A stretch of DNA of 64,000 nt from Moellerella sp963519845 (lineage in GTDB: Bacteria > Pseudomonadota > Gammaproteobacteria > Enterobacterales > Enterobacteriaceae): contig CAUQNX010000014.1 in assembly GCA_963519845.1 (NCBI GenBank), forward strand, positions 47,107 through 111,106, given 5' to 3'. The notes under the pieces are model-generated. The model ran no database searches, was not told the origin of the DNA, and worked only from the letters and a program-made list of their open reading frames with translations. The position numbers were made by a program, and so were the translations under genes. Shown one piece after another: positions 35,038 to 44,799 of this stretch (the stretch's first letter is position 1; every line of letters begins with the position of its first letter).

Positions 35038-37464
35038 TCATTGATGATCGCTATTTTTAGTCGAATAGGCGGCGAGTTCATCAAATTCAAACTCATCCAC
35101 ATTAATAGTACGTAGGCGACTGATTTCTGCCTGACGTAATATCTCGGCTTCTTCTACCGTGATGCGCTTCTCCTCTAGGGCCTGCTCTGCCAGCTTATCT
35201 AGTCGAGTAAAGCTATATTTGCGTTCGGCAAGGCGGCAAATACGATCAAAAATTGGCTCTGCGGCAATAATGTCGTAAAGAGCTTGATTGACTAGTCCAT
35301 GAGGATTGCTTTTGGTTGGCGTGAGATACAGACCTCGACCAATACGATCACGAGTTTCTGATGGCTCCATCATGATTTTTGCTAGCTGATGATCTAAACG
35401 ATCAGATGGTGCCAGCATACGCAAACCTAACGGAAATAGCGTGATGCGCATAGCTCCGGCAATGATACGGTTCGGGAAATTTCTCAGTAAATCATCCATG
35501 GCTTTTTCTGATTGATAGAGACAATCTTCTACCGCCCATCTAACAAGAGGTAAATCAGCTTTTTGGCGTCCCTCTTCGTCATAACGTTTGAGCGTGGCTG
35601 AGGCTAAATAGAGATGGCTAAGAATATCCCCCAAACGGGCTGATATTCGTTCGCGGCGTTTTAAACTGCCTCCCAAAACGGCCATAGAAACATCCGCTAA
35701 TAATGCCAGATTAGCACTTTGGCGATTAAGCATTTGGTAATAGCGGCGCGTTTCATCTTGAACGGGCGCTGAGCTAGTGCGTCCATTCGTTAATCCAAGC
35801 CAGAAACTACGAACCTGATTACTTAATACATGGCCGATATGACCGAATAGCGCCTTATCAAAATCATCGACACTATTATTTTGTACTGCTGACATCTCAT
35901 CTAATACATGGGGATGACAGCGGATCGCCCCTTGACCAAAAATAATCATACAGCGGGTTAAAATATTAGCTCCTTCGACGGTAATGGCAATCGGCGCACC
36001 TTGATAAAAACGAGCTACGAAGTTAGATGGGCCAAGGGAGATACCTTTGCCACCAGTAATATCCATGGCATCAATAACAGAACGTTGTCCTCTATGAGTA
36101 CAATGATATTTTACGATAGCAGATAATACCGCAGGTTTTTCACCTAGCATGATCCCTGTCGTGATTAAGGTCGCCGCTGCATCCATTAAATAGGTATTGC
36201 CAGCGATACGCGCTAAAGGCTCTTCGATCCCTTCCATTTTGCCAATGGGAATTTTAAATTGGCGACGAATATAAGCGTAAGCACCTGTTGCTATGGCAAT
36301 GCTTTTCAATCCGCCCGTTGAATTTGACGGTAAGGTGATCCCGCGTCCGACTGAGAGACACTCCACCAGCATACGCCACCCTTGACCCGCCATCGCAGTA
36401 CCTCCAATGATGTAATCAATAGGGACAAAGATATCTGTGCCGCGAGTTGGGCCATTCATAAAGGGAATATTTAGCGGGAAATGGCGATGTCCCATTTCGA
36501 CTCCTGGCGTGCTAGTCGGAATTAATGCGCAGGTGATGCCGAGATTTTTTTCATCTCCTAACAATTTATCTGGATCAGAAAGTTTAAAGGCTAAACCTAG
36601 TACAGTGGCAATAGGAGCTAGCGTGATATAGCGTTTGTTCCAATTTAAACGCATTCCTAAAATCTGCTCACCTTGCCACTCACCCATACAAACAACGCCA
36701 GTATCTGGGATAGCACCTGCGTCCGATCCGGCTTCAGGGCTGGTTAAGGCGAAACAGGGGATCTCATCGCCTCGAGCAAGCCCGGGCAGATAGTGATTTT
36801 TCTGCTCTTCAGTTCCATAGTGCTGTAGCAGTTCGCCTGGGCCAAGGGAGTTAGGCACGCCGACAGTGATCGCCAGAATACTCGAGACGCCCGCCAGTTT
36901 TTGTAAAACTCGCGCTTGTGCATAAGCTGAAAAATCTAAACCGCCATACTCTTTTTTGATAATCATGGCGAAGAAGCGCTGATCTTTAAGATATTGCCAG
37001 ATTTCAGGTGGCAAGTCGGCAAGCTCATGGGTAATTTGGAAATCATTGACCATGCTACAGACAACATCGACAGGGCCATCAATAAAATCTTGCTCTTCTT
37101 TGGTTAATTGCGGTTTTGGGTAGTTGTGGAGTTTTTTCCAATCAGGTGCACCGCGAAAAAGATCTCCTTCCCACCAAGTAGTGCCTGCATCAATGGCTTC
37201 TTTTTCAGTACGAGACATCGCAGGGAGTACTTTTTTAAATATTTGCATTATACGTAAGCTAAAGAGAGACTTTCGCACTGGCGTAAAGACAAAGGGAAAT
37301 AGCACTAAGGCGACAGGCAACAGCATTGCGTAGTGCCAGATATCTAGTATTCCCATTAATAGGGTATAGGCGAGTAAAAGTATTGTGCTGAAAAGTAGCT
37401 GCGTCTTGTGATAGCAAAGTATTGCGATCAACGCGAGAAATAGCAGGGCACTGAGTAGAGTCAT
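35038..37464 (-). CDS. fadE: Acyl-CoA dehydrogenase FadE
   Basis: The first enzyme of aerobic fatty acid beta-oxidation, oxidising acyl-CoA to trans-2-enoyl-CoA with FAD. The 808-residue protein is the large membrane-associated enterobacterial type. N-terminal hydrophobic segments (about 1-70) precede the acyl-CoA dehydrogenase domains with ALTSPEAGSDAGAIPDTG and LNWNKRYITLAPIATVLG. The VEGANILTRCMIIFGQGA region with the catalytic acid follows, then a long C-terminal domain of unknown role (DUF1974). Length is close to E. coli FadE (814). A FadR-like operator lies just upstream. The gene precedes gmhA divergently, as in E. coli. Confidence 0.97.
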   Translation of the reverse strand: MTLLSALLFLALIAILCYHKTQLLFSTILLLAYTLLMGILDIWHYAMLLPVALVLFPFVFTPVRKSLFSLRIMQIFKKVLPAMSRTEKEAIDAGTTWWEGDLFRGAPDWKKLHNYPKPQLTKEEQDFIDGPVDVVCSMVNDFQITHELADLPPEIWQYLKDQRFFAMIIKKEYGGLDFSAYAQARVLQKLAGVSSILAITVGVPNSLGPGELLQHYGTEEQKNHYLPGLARGDEIPCFALTSPEAGSDAGAIPDTGVVCMGEWQGEQILGMRLNWNKRYITLAPIATVLGLAFKLSDPDKLLGDEKNLGITCALIPTSTPGVEMGHRHFPLNIPFMNGPTRGTDIFVPIDYIIGGTAMAGQGWRMLVECLSVGRGITLPSNSTGGLKSIAIATGAYAYIRRQFKIPIGKMEGIEEPLARIAGNTYLMDAAATLITTGIMLGEKPAVLSAIVKYHCTHRGQRSVIDAMDITGGKGISLGPSNFVARFYQGAPIAITVEGANILTRCMIIFGQGAIRCHPHVLDEMSAVQNNSVDDFDKALFGHIGHVLSNQVRSFWLGLTNGRTSSAPVQDETRRYYQMLNRQSANLALLADVSMAVLGGSLKRRERISARLGDILSHLYLASATLKRYDEEGRQKADLPLVRWAVEDCLYQSEKAMDDLLRNFPNRIIAGAMRITLFPLGLRMLAPSDRLDHQLAKIMMEPSETRDRIGRGLYLTPTKSNPHGLVNQALYDIIAAEPIFDRICRLAERKYSFTRLDKLAEQALEEKRITVEEAEILRQAEISRLRTINVDEFEFDELAAYSTKNSDHQ

Positions 37465-37906
37465 TATGAAGCTCCTAGATTCTCGTAAGAGGTCTGACCT
37501 GTGTTATTGCCAATTCTCAATGAGTAATAAAAAATTATCAACACATTTACATTTCAATTACAACTTAGTTCACAAAAACACCAAGTAAATAAAGTTAATT
37601 ATTTATTTTATGCTCTATTTTTGTTCTTTTCGCATCAATATTTAGAATAGCCAAGTATCTATTCTTGATTGTTTATATTTTAAAATGGGAAAAATGTTTA
37701 AATTGATCGCTGCCAATATCGATAAAATAAGCTATATAAGTCGCATTTTAGTCGCTAAATAGCGTGATTTTATGGGCTAAAGGATATTTTCATACCAAAC
37801 ATAGTGGCGCTAAATAACAATCGATAACATCATCTTATCTGTTAGTATGTTTGCATTGATAGCATGTTCAATTGATGACAAATTCTATTTTATTAAGGGG
37901 ATTTTC
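37465..37906. promoter_or_regulatory. Divergent fadE/gmhA control region with FadR box
   Basis: A 442-base AT-rich spacer. The perfect palindrome AGGTCTGACCT at 37490-37500 fits the core of the FadR operator (TGGTCNGACCA) and lies 26-36 bases before the fadE start, where FadR would block transcription unless long-chain acyl-CoA is present. A ribosome binding site AAGGGG precedes gmhA. Nothing else was recognised in the middle part. Confidence 0.65.
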
Positions 37907-38485
37907 ATGTACCAAGATCTGATCCGTAGTGAGCTTAATGAAGCTGCAGAGACACTCGCGAAATTTCTCAACAGTGAAGAAAATATTAATGCCATCCAGC
38001 AGGCCGCCATACTTTTAGCTGATTCATTTAAATCAGGCGGTAAAGTTTTATCTTGTGGTAATGGCGGATCTCATTGCGATGCCATGCACTTCGCCGAAGA
38101 GCTGACCGGCCGTTATCGTGATAATCGTCCTGCTTATCCGGCTATTGCGATTTCTGATGTGAGTCATTTATCCTGTGTAAGTAATGATTTTGGTTATGAA
38201 TATGTATTTTCGCGCTTTATCGAAGGTGTTGGCCGTAAAGGTGATGTTTTATTAGGTATTTCTACCTCAGGCAACTCAGCTAATATCATTAAAGCCATTG
38301 CTGCAGCACGAGAAAAAGGGATGAAAGTAATTACCCTAACAGGTAAAGATGGCGGCAAAATGGCGGGCAGTGCTGATATCGAAATTCGCGTTCCTCATTT
38401 TGATTATGCTGATCGAGTCCAAGAAATTCATATAAAGGTCATTCATATTCTTATCCAATTGATTGAAAAAGAGATGGTTAAGTAA
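37907..38485 (+). CDS. gmhA: Sedoheptulose-7-phosphate isomerase
   Basis: The first enzyme of ADP-heptose synthesis for the lipopolysaccharide inner core, converting sedoheptulose 7-phosphate to D-glycero-D-manno-heptose 7-phosphate. The single SIS domain shows LSCGNGGSHCDAMHFAEELTG, LGISTSGNSANI and the C-terminal VQEIHIKVIHILIQLIE. The ATG at 37907, preceded by AAGGGG, gives 192 residues, the E. coli length (GmhA/LpcA); a longer frame from 37847 is not supported. Order fadE-gmhA-yafJ-yafK is that of E. coli. Confidence 0.97.
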   Translation: MYQDLIRSELNEAAETLAKFLNSEENINAIQQAAILLADSFKSGGKVLSCGNGGSHCDAMHFAEELTGRYRDNRPAYPAIAISDVSHLSCVSNDFGYEYVFSRFIEGVGRKGDVLLGISTSGNSANIIKAIAAAREKGMKVITLTGKDGGKMAGSADIEIRVPHFDYADRVQEIHIKVIHILIQLIEKEMVK

Positions 38486-38899
38486 ATATTAGGGATCATT
38501 AGGAAGCGAACTATCACTTTTTGATGATCCACTTTTAGATTTAGCGCCGTATTTTTCTTTTCAACTGACAATGGCTGATATAGCCTCTTTTTCTTTGTAT
38601 ATCATTAGCTTATTTACTCTAATCTAAAGTAATTTATTACCGTCAACAAACTCCTAATCCAATAATCCTTTCAAACCTAGCTGACTCTGATTAGTTACAC
38701 CATTGGCATCTTCAGCCTTGATTATTCTTCCATTTTCAACATTGAGTGAAAAAAAACAGTAAATAGTGGAAAATACGCAGCATTAATGTTTAATTAACAT
38801 AATGATATTATTGAGCATTATTAGCGATTAAAGTAATATAATAATAGTGATTTTTTAAAAAAAGATTCTGGGCGATTATTTTAAAATCGGAGGCTTTAA
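38486..38899. other. Spacer between gmhA and yafJ
   Basis: A 414-base AT-rich stretch. A weak hairpin (GGATCAT near 38493 with ATGATCC near 38523) follows gmhA and may act as its terminator. No gene or known operator was found in the rest; it presumably holds the yafJ promoter. Confidence 0.4.
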
Positions 38900-39667
38900 A
38901 TGTGTGAATTACTGGGAATGAGTGCAAATGTCCCCACTGATATTAGTTTTAGTCTCAGTGGGTTAATTCCTCGTGGTGGCCGAACGGGTCCACATAAAGA
39001 TGGTTGGGGCGTAACCTTTTATGAGGGCCTCGGTTGTCGTACATTTAAAGATCCGCAGCCTAGCTATATGTCTCCTGTTGCTCGATTTGTGCAAGAGTAC
39101 CCGATCAAATCAGAATCGGTTATTGCCCATATTCGCCAAGCTAATCGCGGCAATGTTGCATTAGAAAATACCCACCCTTTTACTCGGGAACTTTGGGGAC
39201 GTAATTGGACTTATGCACATAATGGTCAACTCGAAGAGTATGAACCTTTGCCAACAGGGCATTTTCGACCTGTAGGTCAAACCGACAGTGAATATGCTTT
39301 TTGCTGGATTTTAAATCAACTTATTACCAAATATCCCGAGACACCGACAAATTATATCGAGGTTTTTTGCTATATTGGGCAATTAGCCGATGAGTTGCGT
39401 CAGAAAGGCATCTTCAATATGTTGTTATCTGATGGCCGTTATGTGATGGCTTATTGTTCTACTAATCTTCACTGGATCACAAGGCGCGCGCCTTTTGGTA
39501 AAGCAACGCTACTCGATCAAGATATTGAAATTGATTTTCAAAGCTGCACTCAGCCGACAGATGTGGTATCTGTTATTGCCACTCAGCCATTAACGGGCAA
39601 TGAAAATTGGTCTCGTATTGAGCCCGGTCGTTTTATCCTATTTCATCTTGGTGAGCGTATACTCTAA
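38900..39667 (+). CDS. yafJ: Class II glutamine amidotransferase-like protein YafJ
   Basis: A 255-residue Ntn-hydrolase-fold protein. The N-terminal Cys2 (MCELLGMSA) is the expected nucleophile after methionine removal. The GPHKDGWGVTFYE, AHIRQANRGNVALENTHPF and YAHNGQL motifs are those of the glutaminase domain of class II amidotransferases. There is no fused synthetase domain, so the acceptor reaction is unknown. Conserved position next to yafK as in E. coli. Confidence 0.93.
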   Translation: MCELLGMSANVPTDISFSLSGLIPRGGRTGPHKDGWGVTFYEGLGCRTFKDPQPSYMSPVARFVQEYPIKSESVIAHIRQANRGNVALENTHPFTRELWGRNWTYAHNGQLEEYEPLPTGHFRPVGQTDSEYAFCWILNQLITKYPETPTNYIEVFCYIGQLADELRQKGIFNMLLSDGRYVMAYCSTNLHWITRRAPFGKATLLDQDIEIDFQSCTQPTDVVSVIATQPLTGNENWSRIEPGRFILFHLGERIL

Positions 39668-39676
39668 TCGATCTCT

Positions 39677-40378
39677 TCAGGGCTTAGGCGAAGCATTAGG
39701 TGAGTGAGGACTTACTAAATACTGACCCGACTGAATTGAAATGATTGGTAGGCTTCCTGTTTCCGTAAAATAGTCATAAGCTGGCTTGAGTTGTTGCCAG
39801 AATGAGTAATGTTCTGAATTCTTATGGCGGCGCATATTCGCTTTCGACATCCTAAAAGGGTAAATACTCACTTCTATACTGGATTGTCCATTTTGTAGCG
39901 CAGCTTCAACATATTGATAGATTTCTCCCATTGATTTATCGGTCATGGCATAGCAACCTACAGAAACACAATCGCCATGGATCATCAAATAGCTGCCATT
40001 ATAACCCTTGTTTCGGTCGTATTCATTTGGGTAACCCAAGTTGATCGATCGGTAATACTGACTATTTGGATTAAGTTGTAGTTGGCTAACCTGATAAAAA
40101 CCTTCAGGACTTTTTAGGTCTCCTTCTTGCTTTTTAGGACCTAGACCGCCAGAAAACTTACATATGGGATAAGTTTTGAACAACTTAAATTGTCCATTAG
40201 CTGCCTGTTGATAGATTTCGAGCTCTCCCTCTTCTTTGAAAATCTGTAAAAATAGAGAATTGTTCATTTTAGTATCTAATGCTTTGTTAAATAAAAATAA
40301 ATTATTTTCAGCCTGAACAAATCCACTATTCAGCAGAATATTAGTACTAATTAAGCAAAAAAGAATGACTTTCTTCAT
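39677..40378 (-). CDS. yafK: L,D-transpeptidase-fold protein YafK (DpaA)
   Basis: An exported YkuD-domain protein. E. coli YafK (DpaA/LdtF) acts on the link between Braun lipoprotein and peptidoglycan, releasing the lipoprotein. The signal peptide is about 1-23 (ending VQA). The catalytic motif is SYLMIHGDCVSVGCYAMTD, with His and Cys at the expected spacing. The 233 residues are near the family norm (246 in E. coli). It is convergent with yafJ, only nine bases apart. Confidence 0.92.
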   Translation of the reverse strand: MKKVILFCLISTNILLNSGFVQAENNLFLFNKALDTKMNNSLFLQIFKEEGELEIYQQAANGQFKLFKTYPICKFSGGLGPKKQEGDLKSPEGFYQVSQLQLNPNSQYYRSINLGYPNEYDRNKGYNGSYLMIHGDCVSVGCYAMTDKSMGEIYQYVEAALQNGQSSIEVSIYPFRMSKANMRRHKNSEHYSFWQQLKPAYDYFTETGSLPIISIQSGQYLVSPHSPNASPKP

Positions 40379-40795
40379 ATGTGAGCCGCGTTAAAAGAGA
40401 ACAAATTGTTTAAAATTAGCACATGATTTTCAATCATAGCGATAGATATAAAGATTTAATAGAGAAGATGATTAATTTCTTTTGTGAATTAGGAATGCTT
40501 AAAAAATAAGCGATTATCGTTAAATATGAACTGATAGCTCGGAAAAAACGATGTGACGTAAAAAGAATAGTAATAATATTGTTATTTGCTTGAGCTAAAT
40601 CACTTGAATAGACGGACAGATAGGGAGGGAACTGATAAAATTACCCGCGGCAGAACAAGAAAGTATCGTGACAATTATCGGCGAATTATTTGCTTAAGTT
40701 ATATTATTAACTTAGGTGTTTTTTATTACTGAGTTGCTATGATTTCGTACGAAATCGTTAGCTTAGGGTTTAACTGATAAACTTGTGCATATCTT
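40379..40795. promoter_or_regulatory. Control region of the nqr operon
   Basis: A 417-base spacer between the divergent yafK and nqrA. It contains an FNR/CRP-like dyad TTGAGCTAAATCAC at 40590-40603, an inverted repeat TAAGTTA/TAACTTA near 40693-40713 followed by GGTGTTTTTT, and a perfect 16-base palindrome GATTTCGTACGAAATC at 40741-40756, 40 bases before nqrA. A purine-rich AGGGAGGGA at about 40621 is followed by an open stretch without a standard start codon. Which of these acts on nqr is not known. Confidence 0.5.
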
Positions 40796-42139
40796 ATGAT
40801 TAAAATTAAAAAAGGTCTCAACCTCCCTATTGCAGGTGAGCCAGCCCAAGTGATAGAAGACGGCCCACAAATTCGACACGTAGCGCTGCTGGGTGAAGAA
40901 TATGTCGGGATGCGTCCATCTATGCTGGTTAAAGAAGGCGAGCATGTAAAAAAAGGACAGGTTCTTTTTGAAGATAAAAAGAACCCTGGGGTGCTATTTA
41001 CGAGCCCCGCGTGTGGCACGGTTGTGCAGATTAACCGCGGCGAACGTCGTGTACTTCAGTCTGTGGTAATCGAAATCAATGGTGATGAGCAAGAGACTTT
41101 TGCCGCTTATGACAGCGTGCAGCTTGCCAATCTAACGCGTGAGCAGGTTGAAGAAAATCTGTTGCGCTCAGGAATGTGGACCGCATTGAGAACGCGTCCA
41201 TTTAGTCACTCTCCTACACCAGGAACGACACCACTGGCTATTTTTGTTACTGCAATGGATACCCAGCCTTTGGCTGCTGATCCACAAGTAGTTATCAAAA
41301 AGTACCAGCAAGCATTCAATGATGGTCTTCAGGTATTGACTAAACTGACTGATGGCAAAATCCATATTTGTCATGGAACAGGTGATTTAGCCAAGCTTAG
41401 CGGCAATGAGCAATTTCAATATACTGAGTTTACCGGTGTGCATCCTGCTGGCTTAGTAGGTACTCACATTCATTTTTTAGAGCCTGTCAGCATTAAGAAG
41501 ATGGTATGGCATCTGAATTATCAGGATGTGATTGCTATCGGTAAACTATTCACTACGGGTTATCTCTTTACTGACCGTGTTATCTCCTTAGCGGGTCCGC
41601 AAGTTGAAAAACCACGCCTTATTCGGACTCGTCTTGGCGCAGATATTTATGCCCTGACTAAAGGTGAGCTGAAAGAGGGTGAAAACCGGATTATTTCAGG
41701 TTCTGTGTTATGGGGCGTCAAATGTGATGAGAGCCACCACTATCTTGGTCGTTTTCATAATTTGGTCTCTGTTGTGCGTGAAGGTCGTGAAAAAGAGCTG
41801 TTTGGCTGGATTATGCCAGGCATTGATAAATTCACTATCACGCGCACCACTATCGGGCACTTCCTGAAAAATAAACGATTCAACTTCACGACAACGTTAC
41901 ATGGTGGTGAGCGTTCAATGGTGCCAATCGGCAACTATGAGCGTGTGATGCCTCTTGACATCATGATTACCCATTTACTGCGTGATCTTCTAGTTGGTGA
42001 CACTGATGGTTCTCAAACATTAGGCTGCCTTGAACTGGATGAAGAAGATCTGGGACTGTGTACGTATGTCTGTCCGGCCAAGTATGAATATGGCCCGGTA
42101 CTCCGTGATGTACTGACCAAGATTGAGTTAGAAGGGTAA
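40796..42139 (+). CDS. nqrA: Na+-translocating NADH:quinone reductase subunit A
   Basis: A cytoplasmic-side subunit of the Na+-NQR complex, which oxidises NADH, reduces ubiquinone and pumps sodium. The 447-residue protein starts MIKIKKGLNLPIAGEP and carries the typical GMRPSMLVKEGEHVKKGQVLF and CGTVVQINRGERR lipoyl-like region, and ends with LGLCTYVCPAKYEYGPVLR. It is first in the order nqrABCDEF-apbE-nqrM, with nqrB starting four bases after its stop. Confidence 0.97.
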   Translation: MIKIKKGLNLPIAGEPAQVIEDGPQIRHVALLGEEYVGMRPSMLVKEGEHVKKGQVLFEDKKNPGVLFTSPACGTVVQINRGERRVLQSVVIEINGDEQETFAAYDSVQLANLTREQVEENLLRSGMWTALRTRPFSHSPTPGTTPLAIFVTAMDTQPLAADPQVVIKKYQQAFNDGLQVLTKLTDGKIHICHGTGDLAKLSGNEQFQYTEFTGVHPAGLVGTHIHFLEPVSIKKMVWHLNYQDVIAIGKLFTTGYLFTDRVISLAGPQVEKPRLIRTRLGADIYALTKGELKEGENRIISGSVLWGVKCDESHHYLGRFHNLVSVVREGREKELFGWIMPGIDKFTITRTTIGHFLKNKRFNFTTTLHGGERSMVPIGNYERVMPLDIMITHLLRDLLVGDTDGSQTLGCLELDEEDLGLCTYVCPAKYEYGPVLRDVLTKIELEG

Positions 42140-42143
42140 TTCC

Positions 42144-43382
42144 ATGGGTCTGAAAAATTTATTTGAAAAGTATGAGCACCATTTCGAGCCCGGTGGAAAG
42201 CTAGAGAAATACTATGTACTGTATGAGGCTGTTTCGACAGTTTTCTACACACCGGGTACAGTCACACGTGGTCGTTCTCACGTTCGTGACACCATAGATC
42301 TCAAACGTATGATGATCCTCGTTTGGTTCGCTGTATTTCCTGCCATGTTTTGGGGGATGTACAACGTCGGTGACCAAGCCATTCCCGCATTGCACAGCCT
42401 CTACAGTGGTGCTGAGCTACAGCAAATTTTAGCTTCTGACTGGCACTATAGCCTCGCTCAGTTTTTAGGTGCCTCTTTAGCGCCTGATGCGGGTTGGGCC
42501 AGTAAGATGTTGCTAGGGGCTGTCTACTTCCTTCCTATCTACTTGGTTGTCTTTTTGGTGGGGGGATTCTGGGAAGTTCTGTTTGCTATGATCCGCGGAC
42601 ATGAAATAAATGAAGGTTTCTTTATCTCCTCTATTTTGTTCGCGCTGATTGTACCGCCAACTATGCCTCTCTGGCAGGCTGCACTCGGTATTACTTTTGG
42701 TGTGGTGATTGCTAAAGAGATCTTCGGTGGTACGGGGCGTAACTTCCTAAACCCCGCATTGGCAGGTCGTGCATTCTTATTCTTTGCTTATCCCGCTCAA
42801 ATTTCGGGTGATTTAGTGTGGACCGCTGCAGATGGCTTCTCTGGCGCAACACCTTTATCTCAGTGGGCAACGGGTGGCGAACATGCACTGATGAACACAG
42901 TTACAGGTGAGCCTATCACTTGGATGCAAGCATTTATCGGTAATATGCCGGGGTCCATTGGTGAAGTATCTACCCTAATGATCTTTATCGGTGGTGCATT
43001 TATTATGTTCTTCCGTATTGCATCTTGGCGAATCGTTGCAGGTGTTATGCTGGGTATGATAGCGATCTCTGCACTCTTCAATGCTATCGGTTCAGATACT
43101 AACCCGCTATTTGCTATGCCTTGGCACTGGCATATGGTACTGGGTGGCTTTGCGTTTGGTATGATCTTTATGGCAACCGATCCTGTATCCGCATCCTTTA
43201 CGGATAAAGGAAAATGGGCATATGGTATTCTGATTGGTGTCATGTGCGTGCTTATCAGGGTCGTAAATCCAGCGTATCCAGAAGGTATGATGCTGGCGAT
43301 ACTGTTCGCTAACTTATTTGCGCCTCTATTTGATTATCTGGTCGTTCAGGCGAATATTAAGCGGAGAAAAGCCCGTGGCTAA
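42144..43382 (+). CDS. nqrB: Na+-NQR subunit B
   Basis: A membrane subunit with about ten helices that binds riboflavin and a covalent FMN and takes part in quinone reduction and sodium transfer. The FMN-linked threonine is T236 in GFSGATPLSQW, the same residue number as in Vibrio cholerae NqrB. At 412 residues it is full length. Its 3' end overlaps nqrC by eight bases. Confidence 0.97.
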   Translation: MGLKNLFEKYEHHFEPGGKLEKYYVLYEAVSTVFYTPGTVTRGRSHVRDTIDLKRMMILVWFAVFPAMFWGMYNVGDQAIPALHSLYSGAELQQILASDWHYSLAQFLGASLAPDAGWASKMLLGAVYFLPIYLVVFLVGGFWEVLFAMIRGHEINEGFFISSILFALIVPPTMPLWQAALGITFGVVIAKEIFGGTGRNFLNPALAGRAFLFFAYPAQISGDLVWTAADGFSGATPLSQWATGGEHALMNTVTGEPITWMQAFIGNMPGSIGEVSTLMIFIGGAFIMFFRIASWRIVAGVMLGMIAISALFNAIGSDTNPLFAMPWHWHMVLGGFAFGMIFMATDPVSASFTDKGKWAYGILIGVMCVLIRVVNPAYPEGMMLAILFANLFAPLFDYLVVQANIKRRKARG

Positions 43383-44169
43383 TGAAAAAGCAAAAAGTAA
43401 TGAGAGCATTGGTAGAACCTTCCTTGTTGTGTTCATTCTTTGCCTAGTCTGTTCCATTGTCGTCTCTGGGGCTGCAGTTGGTCTGAAATCGACACAACAA
43501 ACGCAAATTCTACTCGATAAACAGCGTAATATTCTCTCTGTTGCTGGGCTATTAAAGCCTAAAATGTCACCAGAAGAGATTAAAGCGGTCTATGATGCAC
43601 GTATTACGCCTAAGTTATGGAATTTTAAGACAGAAGAGCTATCTGATAGCCTAGCTAAGTATGATCTGAATGATGAGTTACGCAGTGATGAAACCAGTAT
43701 TGCGTTATCACCTCAAGAAGATATTGCTAAGATCCGCCGCCGTGCAAATAGCGCCGAGATCTATTTTGTTAAAGATGAAGCAGGCAAGGTGTCTGAAGTC
43801 ATTCTTCCTGTCTATGGTTCAGGCTTATGGTCGGTGATGTATGCTTTTGTGGCCGTTGATATTGATGGCGTAACAGTTCGAGGATTTACCTACTATGCAC
43901 ACGGTGAAACACCGGGGCTAGGTGGTGAAATCGAGAATCCACAATGGAGTGGTCAGTGGATCGGTAAGAAACTGTTTAACGAGCAAGGCGTGGCTGCAAT
44001 TAAGATCGTGCGTAGCGGAGCATCAGATAACCCATATGGTATTGATGGATTATCGGGTGCAACATTGACAACAAATGGTGTTCAACACACATTTGATTTC
44101 TGGTTGGGCGATAACGGTTTTGGTCCGTTCCTGAAAAAAGTTCGTGAAGGAGCGTTGAATAATGGCTGA
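43375..44169 (+). CDS. nqrC: Na+-NQR subunit C
   Basis: A membrane-anchored periplasmic subunit with covalently bound FMN. One N-terminal helix (about 15-35) precedes the FMN-binding domain. The flavin is attached to the threonine (T230) in DGLSGATLTT by the flavin transferase ApbE, encoded in the same cluster. The start is the GTG at 43375 behind GGAGAAAA, inside the end of nqrB, giving 264 residues; a longer frame from 43318 is read-through. It overlaps nqrD by eight bases. Confidence 0.96.
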   Translation: MANEKAKSNESIGRTFLVVFILCLVCSIVVSGAAVGLKSTQQTQILLDKQRNILSVAGLLKPKMSPEEIKAVYDARITPKLWNFKTEELSDSLAKYDLNDELRSDETSIALSPQEDIAKIRRRANSAEIYFVKDEAGKVSEVILPVYGSGLWSVMYAFVAVDIDGVTVRGFTYYAHGETPGLGGEIENPQWSGQWIGKKLFNEQGVAAIKIVRSGASDNPYGIDGLSGATLTTNGVQHTFDFWLGDNGFGPFLKKVREGALNNG

Positions 44170-44791
44170 TTCAAAAGAAATTAAACGCGTTCTACTTGGA
44201 CCGTTACTTGATAATAACCCCATCGCATTACAGATTTTAGGGATATGTTCTGCTCTGGCAGTAACCACTAAACTTGAAACTGCATTTGTGATGACCATCG
44301 CAGTAACTTTAGTTACCGCATTTTCTAGCTTCTTTATCTCACTGATCCGTAATTTTATTCCGGGCAGTGTTCGCATCATCGTTCAGATGGCAATCATTGC
44401 ATCTCTGGTTATTGTTGTTGACCAGGTTTTGCGTGCCTATGCCTATGAAATCTCGAAACAGTTATCGGTATTCGTTGGTTTGATTATCACTAACTGTATC
44501 GTAATGGGTCGTGCGGAAGCTTATGCCATGAAATCCCCTCCCATCGAGAGCTTTATGGATGGTATCGGTAATGGTCTTGGTTACGGGGCAATCCTGATAC
44601 TGGTTGGATTCCTGCGTGAGTTATTTGGCTCAGGTAAACTCTTTGGTGTCACGGTATTCGAATCACTGCAAAATGGCGGCTGGTATATGCCTAACGGTCT
44701 GTTCCTGCTGGCACCGAGTGCATTCTTTATCATCGGTATGCTGATTTGGGGATTACGTACCCTGAAACCAGCGCAGAATGAGACGGAGTAA
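44162..44791 (+). CDS. nqrD: Na+-NQR subunit D
   Basis: A polytopic membrane subunit (209 residues, about six helices). With NqrE it forms an inverted-symmetry pair that holds an intramembrane [2Fe-2S] cluster. Conserved segments include LLGPLLDNNPIALQILGICSALAVT, where the cysteine lies, and FVGLIITNCIVMGRAEAYA with the second cysteine. It overlaps nqrC and is eight bases from nqrE. Confidence 0.96.
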   Translation: MADSKEIKRVLLGPLLDNNPIALQILGICSALAVTTKLETAFVMTIAVTLVTAFSSFFISLIRNFIPGSVRIIVQMAIIASLVIVVDQVLRAYAYEISKQLSVFVGLIITNCIVMGRAEAYAMKSPPIESFMDGIGNGLGYGAILILVGFLRELFGSGKLFGVTVFESLQNGGWYMPNGLFLLAPSAFFIIGMLIWGLRTLKPAQNETE

Positions 44792-44799
44792 CGGACACT

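Noticed and set aside
40621..40695. Possible small peptide after AGGGAGGGA upstream of nqrA
   Set aside because: The open stretch has no ATG, GTG or TTG at a suitable distance from the purine run.
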